DNA of 7,835 nt from JALTBU01 sp964410645 (GTDB taxonomy: Bacteria > Campylobacterota > Campylobacteria > Campylobacterales > Nautiliaceae). Made by a program: the position numbers and the translations under genes. The notes below the pieces were generated by a model. That model was given only the letters and a program-made list of their open reading frames with translations, was not told the DNA's origin and did not search any database. Where the stretch lies: the NCBI GenBank assembly GCA_964410645.1, contig CAYPHV010000049.1, positions 1 to 7,835 of the forward strand. The letters are read 5' to 3'. Position 1 is the first letter of the stretch; each line of letters begins with the position of its first letter. Below are positions 1-5,369 of the stretch, piece by piece.

Positions 1-69
1 AAAATATATTATAAATTATAAAATAATAACTCTTTTTTCTTATTATAAACTTAAAAAATAACAATTTTA
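1..69. other. AT-rich spacer downstream of pyrC
   Basis: This stretch is almost entirely A and T. I see no open reading frame and no GC-containing hairpin that would make a convincing terminator. A TATAAT hexamer on the minus strand (47 to 42) could be the -10 box of the next gene to the left, outside the window, but it lacks the upstream TG seen at the better promoters here, and such matches are expected by chance in this composition. Confidence 0.3.
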
Positions 70-1038
70 TTATAAAACTTTATATTTAAAAATTTTACCC
101 GCAAACATAGGTTTGATTTCTCCTACAATATATGGGGCGCTCCACTGCTTTTTTATGAGTTTCACTTTTTTTTCTGGCACATCAATATTAAAATTGCTTC
201 TTGCATTATCACTTATAAATTTTTGAAACGTTTCTGTGTCTCCTTCAAAAAATTCAGCAAGTGCCGGAAGTATTACAGGCGCGCTAAATACGCCTGCTGC
301 TCCTTTTAATTTATTTTGTATAATATGAGGAGCGGAATCACTTCCAAACATAATCTTTTTATGACCGGATTTTACAAATTTTTGAATTGCATCCCTGTCT
401 TTTGGTGTTTTAACAATCGGCTTACAAAAATAATAAGGGTTCAGCATTCCGCCTGCCACATCATCAAGCGTTAAAAGAAGATGATGAAGTGTAATCGTTG
501 CATATAAATTTTCATACTTTTCAAGTAAATCTAGCATTTCGGCACTTCCTACATGTTCCATTATTATTTTAAGCTTCGGAAAATCAGTGGCAAGTCTTTC
601 ATAATATTTTTTAAATTCTTTTTCTCTCTCAAGCACAAAACCGTTAGTTTCTCCATGAACACTTAAAGGAATATCAAGTTCCTGCATCATTTCAAGCACA
701 GGATAAATATTTTTAAGACTTTTCACTCCTTTTTCACTATTTGTAGTAATTCCCGCAGGATAAAGTTTTATTGCAAAAATATTATTTTTTAATTCTTTTA
801 ATTCATTTTCGCTGTATTTTCTCATAAAAATATTCATTAAAGGAGTAAAATTTTCCGAATTTTTCAAAATTTCCTCTTTATAACTTTCGAGTCTTTCTTT
901 ATTATCAACAGGAGGAATTAAATTCGGCATAATAACTGCCGCTGCAAACTGGCAAGATGTATAAGGCAAAACATCTTTTAATATTTTACCCTCTCTTAAA
1001 TGAAGATGCATATCAATAGGAGTATTTAAAGTAATCAT
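70..1038 (-). CDS. pyrC: Dihydroorotase, type II (PyrC)
   Basis: Zinc amidohydrolase that interconverts N-carbamoyl-L-aspartate and L-dihydroorotate, the third step of de novo pyrimidine synthesis, in the cytoplasm. At 322 residues it is slightly shorter than E. coli PyrC and resembles it throughout. Visible landmarks are the HxH metal motif in DMHLHLREG (His11, His13), the MPNL..PV segment at about 37-44, the carbamylated bridging lysine in AIKLYPAGITTN (Lys91), metal histidines in SVHGE (His128) and MEHVG (His162), TLHHL (185-186), and the catalytic aspartate in GSDSAPH (Asp234). All key residues are present, so it should be active. The start is set by AAGGA five nucleotides upstream of ATG. 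It lies 17 nt after the DUF493 gene and is probably cotranscribed with it. Type II is inferred from overall similarity; the family assignment is very secure. Confidence 0.96.
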   Translation of the reverse strand: MITLNTPIDMHLHLREGKILKDVLPYTSCQFAAAVIMPNLIPPVDNKERLESYKEEILKNSENFTPLMNIFMRKYSENELKELKNNIFAIKLYPAGITTNSEKGVKSLKNIYPVLEMMQELDIPLSVHGETNGFVLEREKEFKKYYERLATDFPKLKIIMEHVGSAEMLDLLEKYENLYATITLHHLLLTLDDVAGGMLNPYYFCKPIVKTPKDRDAIQKFVKSGHKKIMFGSDSAPHIIQNKLKGAAGVFSAPVILPALAEFFEGDTETFQKFISDNARSNFNIDVPEKKVKLIKKQWSAPYIVGEIKPMFAGKIFKYKVL

Positions 1039-1056
1039 TATTTTCCTTTTTTATGG

Positions 1057-1299
1057 TTATAAAACAAATTTAATATTTTTATGATTTTGGAGTCTTTTAA
1101 AAAATTCATTTCTCTCTTCTTCACTAGCTACATAAGCTTGAAATTTTTGAGAACAATACTTACTTTTTTGATTATTATTTTCAATTTTACATTCTTGATT
1201 GTTTATACATTCTTTAACAGCCGTTTTCATTTTTTCTTTATCCGTGCCTATAATTCTAAATCCCCACATACAGGGATATTTTATTTTTTTTTCACCCAT
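1057..1299 (-). CDS. DUF493 (YbeD/HP0495-like) small protein
   Basis: An 80-residue cytoplasmic protein of the DUF493 family, related to E. coli YbeD and resembling H. pylori HP0495. The family has a small ferredoxin-like (ACT-like) fold, and its molecular role is unknown, although a regulatory role has been suggested. The signature is at the N-terminus, YPCMWGFRIIG (residues 8-18), and near the C-terminus, where SEEERNEFFKRL (about 58-69) matches the SERNEIFQ-like helix of HP0495. Cysteines lie at 10, 31, 37 and 49, an unusual number for so small a protein but not arranged as an obvious metal site. ATG is preceded by AAGGA with a 5-nt spacer, and a strong extended -10 lies just upstream, so this gene leads the DUF493-pyrC unit. 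The pairing with pyrC may be incidental. Confidence 0.85.
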   Translation of the reverse strand: MGEKKIKYPCMWGFRIIGTDKEKMKTAVKECINNQECKIENNNQKSKYCSQKFQAYVASEEERNEFFKRLQNHKNIKFVL

Positions 1300-1318
1300 A
1301 TATGTCCTTTTTACTTTA

Positions 1319-1327
1319 ATTATAACA
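1319..1327 (-). promoter_or_regulatory. Extended -10 promoter for DUF493-pyrC
   Basis: Read on the minus strand this is TGTTATAAT, a perfect TGnTATAAT extended -10 element. Transcription would begin about 7 nt downstream, near 1312, giving a leader of about 13 nt that contains the AAGGA of the DUF493 gene. No -35 box is evident, and the upstream DNA is AT-rich, as in sigma70 promoters of Campylobacter and Helicobacter. It lies in the roughly 100-bp gap after rnj and makes DUF493-pyrC independent of the ksgA-rnj transcript. Confidence 0.65.
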
Positions 1328-1399
1328 TATTAGTTTAAAATTTAGGTGTTTTAAGAATTGGTCAAACATTGCATAAATAAAGAAAAGGAAAAAGATAAA

Positions 1400-3301
1400 T
1401 TACATAAAATAAACTATAGGAACTATCGTAGGATACTTTTTTATCTTTCTGAATATATGTTTTCTAATAACATTTCTTAATTCATTCTCAAAAATTCTGT
1501 TTTTTTCATAAACATAATCTTTTGCGTGATTTATATAATTTATTAAAATTTCTTCCATTTCTTTTGCAAAAACTTTATCTTCTTTATTGGAAATAATTCC
1601 ATAAGTTGTAACTCTAGGCCTAGAAAGAAGTTTTTTATTTCTTTTATCAATCTGGGCCACTATCATAATAATACCTTCGTTGGCCAATTTTTGCCTGTCT
1701 ATTACAACATCGTTCTCTATTTTTATATTTACTTGATTATCAATGCAAATTTTTCCTGTTTGAACATTTTTAATTTTTCTAACTCTTTTAGGACTTATTT
1801 CCCATTGTTCCCCATCTTCCATTACAAATATATTCTCTTCCGGAATTCCTACGCTAAGTGCGGTTTCTTTATGTTTCATTCTATGATTATATTCGCCATG
1901 AACCGGAAAAAAATATTTAGGCTTAGCTAATCTTATCATTAATTTTTGTTCTTCTTGGCTTGCATGCCCACTTACATGTATTTCACTAAACTGCTGATAA
2001 GCGACTTTTGCACCTTTTTTCATTAAATAATTAATAAGTTGAGATACGGTAGGTTCATTTCCAGGAATCGCTCTCGCGCTTAATATAATCTGATCACCTT
2101 CTTTGATTTTTACGTGTCTGTGTTCATCGATTGCCATTCTATAAAGTGCGCTCATGCTTTCTCCCTGGCTTCCGGTAGTTACAATTAGAATTTCATCATC
2201 TTTGTATTTACCTATTTCATACGGATCTATAAAAATATCCTTTGGAAATTTAATATAACCTAAATTCATGGCAATATTTAGATTTTGCTCCATACTTCTG
2301 CCTATAATACACACTTTTCTTCCGTATTTTATGCCTCTTTCAATCGCCTGATATACCCTGTGAATATTAGAAGAAAATGTAGACATTATAACTCTTCCCT
2401 TAGTTTTTAAAAACAAATCGTCAAATGTTTTGCCTACAACGCTTTCGCTTGGTGTAATTCCTGATCTATGCGAATTTGTAGAATCACTGAATAATGCTAA
2501 AACCCCTTTTTCTCCATAATATGCAAGTCTGTGCAAATCAGGCGGATATCCGTCAATAGGAGTATAATCTATTTTAAAATCACCTGTATGAATAATAGTT
2601 CCCGCAGGCGTTTGAATAGCCAAAGACGAAGAATCTATAATAGAATGTGTCATATGAATCCATTCTATTTTAAAATCCCCTATTTGTATAGGATGACGTT
2701 TTTTAACACTTCTGAAATAACTTCTATATTTAAGCAGTTTATGCTCTTTAAACTTATTTTCAATCATGGCAAGAGGCAAACTTGTTCCATAAATAGGAAA
2801 TTGCATTTCTTTAAAAAGATAAGGAACCGCCCCTATATGATCCTCATGCCCATGAGTGATTATAAGACCTTTTATTTTATGTTTGATTTCTCTAAGATAT
2901 GTAAAATCCGGTATTAATATATCAACTCCATGCATATCTTCATTCGGAAAGCTCATACCGCAATCTATAATTACAGCACTTTTTTCTGTTTCCAGTACCG
3001 CACAGTTACCGCCTATTTCATCAAGTCCCCCAAGAGGTGTAAATTTAATCCATCCGTTTGCATTAGCATCTACTTTATTAAAGCAGCTAAGCCTTGCCTT
3101 CTGAATTTTTTCATTTTCATTGAATGCTTTATTCAAATCTTTAAACCATACAAAATTTTTTGAATCAGATTTTTGTTTATAATCTTTTTTAATTTGTTTA
3201 TTCGGATTTTTTCCGATTTGGTTTTTTTCTTTTTGATCGTTTTTTAAATTTTCTTCTGCAATATTATTTTTTGCTTTTTGAAGATTCGTATTTTTTTCCA
3301 T
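1400..3301 (-). CDS. rnj: Ribonuclease J (metallo-beta-lactamase/beta-CASP)
   Basis: RNA-degrading and processing enzyme with 5'-to-3' exonuclease and endonuclease activity; in H. pylori the homologue is the core of a minimal degradosome with a DEAD-box helicase. The 633-residue protein has a Lys/Asn/Gln-rich, low-complexity N-terminal tail (about 1-80), then the metallo-beta-lactamase domain with the zinc motif HGHEDH (His150, His152, Asp154, His155), MTHS (His219), HTGDF (Asp241), a beta-CASP region from about 265 with TTGSQGE near 375-381, SGHAS (His446) and PVHGEY (His468), and a C-terminal domain to the end. Catalytic residues are intact. The start at 3301 is chosen because AAAGGAG lies 5 nt upstream; an open frame continues a further 52 codons, but only within ksgA and without such a site. 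The gene overlaps the 3' end of ksgA by 38 nt, which suggests coupled translation. Confidence 0.95.
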   Translation of the reverse strand: MEKNTNLQKAKNNIAEENLKNDQKEKNQIGKNPNKQIKKDYKQKSDSKNFVWFKDLNKAFNENEKIQKARLSCFNKVDANANGWIKFTPLGGLDEIGGNCAVLETEKSAVIIDCGMSFPNEDMHGVDILIPDFTYLREIKHKIKGLIITHGHEDHIGAVPYLFKEMQFPIYGTSLPLAMIENKFKEHKLLKYRSYFRSVKKRHPIQIGDFKIEWIHMTHSIIDSSSLAIQTPAGTIIHTGDFKIDYTPIDGYPPDLHRLAYYGEKGVLALFSDSTNSHRSGITPSESVVGKTFDDLFLKTKGRVIMSTFSSNIHRVYQAIERGIKYGRKVCIIGRSMEQNLNIAMNLGYIKFPKDIFIDPYEIGKYKDDEILIVTTGSQGESMSALYRMAIDEHRHVKIKEGDQIILSARAIPGNEPTVSQLINYLMKKGAKVAYQQFSEIHVSGHASQEEQKLMIRLAKPKYFFPVHGEYNHRMKHKETALSVGIPEENIFVMEDGEQWEISPKRVRKIKNVQTGKICIDNQVNIKIENDVVIDRQKLANEGIIMIVAQIDKRNKKLLSRPRVTTYGIISNKEDKVFAKEMEEILINYINHAKDYVYEKNRIFENELRNVIRKHIFRKIKKYPTIVPIVYFM

Positions 3302-4046
3302 TATTACTCCTTTCTGTGGCAAGTGCAGAAAAGAGTTGGAAAAAAGTTGAGCTGTTAATTTGATGCGGTCTGATATTTGTTTCAAATCCGTATTTATCCG
3401 GATCAAATTTATAAAGTACAGATAAGTTTTTTTTAAGTGTTTTTCTGGGGCTTGCAAAAGCTGTTTTTAAAAATTCTGCAAAACCTTTGTCATAAGAACC
3501 CTTAAATTTCTCAAATAAAATAACACTGCTTGTTACTTTAGGAGCAGGAACAAATGCATCTGACGGAACATCAAAAAGTTTTGTTACTTTAGCAATACTT
3601 TGCGCTAAAATACTTATTGAACCGTTATTTTTAACTCCTGCCCTCGCAACAAATTTATCTGCAACTTCTTTTTGTATCAAAACTAAAATATTTTTAGCAT
3701 TTTTATCTTTTAATGCTTTTAAAATTATCCTTGTAGCAATATAATAAGGTAAATTCGCTATTAAATCATACGCTTCATTTACCAAATTTTCTTGCCAATA
3801 ATCAAATACATCACCACATTTTAATTCTAATTTAGGAAATTTTTTCTTTAAAATTTCGCATAAATCTTTATCTATTTCTACTGCCAGAACTCTTCTTTTT
3901 TCCAACAACTTTTCTGTTAAATCGCCTAAGCCAGGCCCAATTTCTACTGCCAGATTATTTGTATTGGGCATCGATTGGACGATCTTTTCTAAATAATATT
4001 TATTTTTTAAAAAATTCTGCCCGAAATGTTTCTTGGCCTTGATTAT
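3264..4046 (-). CDS. ksgA: 16S rRNA A1518/A1519 dimethyltransferase, unusual start
   Basis: SAM-dependent enzyme that dimethylates two adjacent adenines in the 3'-terminal helix of 16S rRNA late in 30S subunit assembly. Counting from the proposed start, about 260 residues, normal for the family. Visible are the N-terminal KAKKHFGQNFL segment (3-13), SAM motif I VEIGPGLG (34-41), the acidic AVEID (Glu57), GDVF (Asp79), the catalytic NLPYY (98-102) and the C-terminal helical domain, with a basic tail SKSKK. The first ATG in frame is at 3971, but it would remove the conserved KAKKHFGQNFL segment. Upstream in frame there is no ATG, GTG or TTG before a stop (TAA at 4061-4059). AAGGA at 4057-4053 stands 6 nt before an ATA codon, which I take as the start; ATC at 4043 is the alternative. 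A small indel in the assembly could also explain it. Homology is certain; the start is not. Confidence 0.9.
   Translation of the reverse strand: MIKAKKHFGQNFLKNKYYLEKIVQSMPNTNNLAVEIGPGLGDLTEKLLEKRRVLAVEIDKDLCEILKKKFPKLELKCGDVFDYWQENLVNEAYDLIANLPYYIATRIILKALKDKNAKNILVLIQKEVADKFVARAGVKNNGSISILAQSIAKVTKLFDVPSDAFVPAPKVTSSVILFEKFKGSYDKGFAEFLKTAFASPRKTLKKNLSVLYKFDPDKYGFETNIRPHQINSSTFFQLFSALATERSNNGKKYESSKSKK
3307..3313 (-). promoter_or_regulatory. Shine-Dalgarno site fixing the rnj start
   Basis: On the minus strand this reads AAAGGAG, the strongest ribosome binding site on this strand, five nucleotides before ATG at 3301. It lies inside the ksgA coding sequence and decides between the 633-residue start and a longer 685-residue open frame. 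The same 5-nt spacing is seen for pyrC, DUF493, rlmN and the SurA-like gene. Confidence 0.8.
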
Positions 4047-4052
4047 ACCATA

Positions 4053-4057
4053 TCCTT
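4053..4057 (-). promoter_or_regulatory. Shine-Dalgarno site for ksgA
   Basis: The minus strand reads AAAAAGGA here. Its AAGGA core is 6 nt from an ATA codon (4046-4044), 9 nt from ATC, and only 1 nt from an out-of-frame ATG (4051-4049) that opens the two-codon frame ATG GTA TAA. The spacing fits initiation at ATA far better than at that ATG, judged by the 5-7 nt spacing used by most other genes in the window. Confidence 0.55.
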
Positions 4058-4073
4058 TTTAAAAAATCTCATA

Positions 4074-4095
4074 TTTTGTTAAAATTATAACAAAA
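4074..4095. repeat. Inverted repeat between ksgA and hisF
   Basis: TTTTGTTA and TAACAAAA form a perfect 8-bp inverted repeat around a 6-bp AT spacer, in the middle of the short divergent spacer. It overlaps the -10 element proposed for ksgA. It could be an operator, a symmetric promoter core or simply a by-product of composition. It is too weak (one G-C pair per arm) to be a terminator on its own. Confidence 0.4.
4084..4092 (-). promoter_or_regulatory. Extended -10 promoter for ksgA-rnj
   Basis: The minus strand reads TGTTATAAT, identical to the element upstream of DUF493. A start of transcription near 4077 would give a leader of about 30 nt that includes the AAAAAGGA ribosome site of ksgA, so the full-length protein could be made from it. 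On the other strand the same symmetric core offers TATAAC (4086-4091), a possible -10 for hisF with a very short leader; that reading is weaker. Confidence 0.55.
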
Positions 4096-4105
4096 AAGGC
4101 CTTAA

Positions 4106-4867
4106 ATGGAATATTTTGCCAAAAGAATAATACCCTGTTTAGATGTTATGAATGGAAGAGTTGTAAAAGGGGTTAATTTTATAGACTTAAAAGATGCGGG
4201 AGACCCGGTTGAAACTGCAATAAGATATAATGAAGAAGGCGCTGATGAACTTACATTTCTTGATATTACGGCAAGTTTTGAAAAAAGAAAGCCCATTGTG
4301 GAAATAATCAAAAAAGTTGCAAAAGAAGTATTTATACCTTTAACTGTCGGGGGAGGTATTAGCGAACTTAATGATATTTACAATTTATTAAATGTAGGAT
4401 GTGACAAAGTTTCAATTAATTCAGCCGCTGTAAAAAAGCCGGATTTAATAAACAAGGGAGCCAAAAGATTTGGAAGCCAATGTATTGTGGTTGCAATAGA
4501 TGTTAAAAAAACGGCCACTGATAAATGGAATGTTTTTATTAAAGGAGGCCGTGAAGATACAGGGATAGATGCCCTGTCTTGGGCAAAAGAAGTTACAAAT
4601 AGAGGCGCTGGGGAAATACTTCTTACTAGTATGGATACAGACGGAACAAAAAACGGTTTTGATATTCAAATCACAGAAAAAATAAGCAAACTGGTAAATG
4701 TTCCTGTAATTGCTAGCGGAGGGGCCGGAAAAATGGAACATTTCAAAGAAGTTTTTGAACATTCAGCCGACGCAGCTTTAGCCGCTTCTATTTTTCATTT
4801 TAAAGAAATAGATATAATCGATTTAAAAAAATATTTAAAACAAAATAATATCAGTGTAAGAATTTGA
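4106..4867 (+). CDS. hisF: Imidazole glycerol phosphate synthase, cyclase subunit HisF
   Basis: Cyclase half of the HisH-HisF enzyme. HisF uses ammonia delivered by the HisH glutaminase to convert PRFAR into imidazole glycerol phosphate (histidine pathway) and AICAR (returned to purine synthesis). The 253-residue length is typical. The (beta/alpha)8 barrel is recognisable from the opening AKRIIPCLDV with catalytic Asp13, LTVGGGI (79-85) for phosphate binding, VVAIDVK with catalytic Asp132, LLTSMDTDGT (172-181), and the second phosphate site VIASGGAGK (201-209). ATG follows AAAAAAGG with a 6-nt spacer. The gene leads a plus-strand series with the next gene 16 nt downstream. No other his gene is present, so hisF is separated from its partner hisH, which must be encoded elsewhere. 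Confidence 0.97.
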   Translation: MEYFAKRIIPCLDVMNGRVVKGVNFIDLKDAGDPVETAIRYNEEGADELTFLDITASFEKRKPIVEIIKKVAKEVFIPLTVGGGISELNDIYNLLNVGCDKVSINSAAVKKPDLINKGAKRFGSQCIVVAIDVKKTATDKWNVFIKGGREDTGIDALSWAKEVTNRGAGEILLTSMDTDGTKNGFDIQITEKISKLVNVPVIASGGAGKMEHFKEVFEHSADAALAASIFHFKEIDIIDLKKYLKQNNISVRI

Positions 4868-4883
4868 TTAAAGGAGTATTAAG

Positions 4884-5318
4884 ATGAAAATCAAATTAAT
4901 TTTTTTATTTATACCTATGCTACTTTTAGGTTTTAAAGTAGAATTTACAAAAATATATAAAAATTATATTTGCCCGAATAAAGATGCTGTATTAATCAGG
5001 ACAAACGTAAACAATTTAACTTTTCCTTTTCCTTTTTTTAAAACAAAAAACGGTTATGTTTTATATACAGATATGCAACAGATAAATAATTATTTAAACA
5101 ATGAATTTTATGCACCGAAAAATACAAAATATAAAAATATAAAAATAAGAATAATAAACACGGACCGCATTCAATACAAAATTATTCAAAAAATAAAAAA
5201 CACGTATAAACAATGTAAAATTAAAAAAATAATATTCCTTTCTCCCGATCAAACACAAGTTATATTCAAACCAACATGGATTAAAGAAAAATATAAAATA
5301 ATTTTAGATTGTAAATAA
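4884..5318 (+). CDS. Small exported protein of unknown function
   Basis: I do not recognise a named family. The 144-residue product begins MKIKLIFLFIPMLLLGF, a basic residue pair followed by a hydrophobic core ending near residue 17, which looks like a Sec signal peptide or a single membrane anchor. There is no lipobox cysteine directly after it. The mature part is very rich in Lys, Ile, Asn and Tyr, with an aromatic patch FPFPFF (47-52) and cysteines at 30, 111 and 143 (one unpaired if a disulfide forms). A strong AAGGAG site with a 7-nt spacer supports the start, and the gene sits 16 nt after hisF on the same strand, so it is probably translated. A periplasmic or inner-membrane location is likely. 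A link to histidine synthesis is not implied by position alone. The stop codon abuts a parS-like site. Confidence 0.7.
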   Translation: MKIKLIFLFIPMLLLGFKVEFTKIYKNYICPNKDAVLIRTNVNNLTFPFPFFKTKNGYVLYTDMQQINNYLNNEFYAPKNTKYKNIKIRIINTDRIQYKIIQKIKNTYKQCKIKKIIFLSPDQTQVIFKPTWIKEKYKIILDCK

Positions 5319-5334
5319 TGTTTCACGTGAAACC
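5319..5334. promoter_or_regulatory. parS: parS-like ParB binding site 1 (15/16)
   Basis: TGTTTCACGTGAAACC differs only in its last base from the widely conserved bacterial chromosomal parS palindrome TGTTTCACGTGAAACA. The central 14 bp (5320-5333) are a perfect inverted repeat. It begins directly after the stop codon of the exported-protein gene and ends 21 bp before the next start codon. ParB proteins bind such sites, spread along DNA and recruit condensin for chromosome segregation. The match is read directly; binding in this organism is inferred. Confidence 0.8.
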
Positions 5335-5348
5335 ATAGTAAATGGGCA

Positions 5349-5369
5349 ATGAAAAATGAAAAATGAAAA
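5349..5369 (+). repeat. Three tandem ATGAAAA heptamers at a start codon
   Basis: Three perfect head-to-tail copies of ATGAAAA span the start of the nucleosidase-like gene. Each copy places an ATG in a different reading frame. Only the middle ATG (5356) opens the long frame; the first stops after five codons and the third after three. Because the unit is seven bases, gain or loss of a copy would alter which ATG is in frame and its distance from upstream signals. Confidence 0.75.

Noticed and set aside
160..180. Half-site GTTTCACTT as a third parS
   Set aside because: Only one arm matches and the CACGTG centre is missing; it is pyrC coding sequence.
1081..1338. Plus-strand open frame of 85 codons opposite the DUF493 gene
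   Set aside because: Its Phe-rich translation is the antisense of an A-rich coding sequence; no ribosome site and no family resemblance.
1300..1399. Terminator or small RNA in the gap after rnj
   Set aside because: No GC-bearing inverted repeat followed by a T tract could be found on the minus strand; only the extended -10 promoter is supported.
1691..3163. Several plus-strand open frames opposite rnj
   Set aside because: All are antisense shadows of the well-supported RNase J gene, with low-complexity Phe/Ile/Ser-rich translations.
3302..3457. A longer RNase J start adding 52 residues
   Set aside because: The extra stretch lies wholly within the C-terminal coding part of ksgA, has no good ribosome site at its ATG, and the internal ATG at 3301 has AAAGGAG at ideal spacing.
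3264..3971. KsgA starting at the first in-frame ATG (235 residues)
   Set aside because: It would drop the conserved KAKKHFGQNFL segment, which is clearly encoded upstream, and has no clear Shine-Dalgarno. Kept only as a possible product of an internal promoter.
4102..4762. Minus-strand open frames opposite hisF
   Set aside because: They are shadows of an intact, highly conserved HisF reading frame with no independent support.
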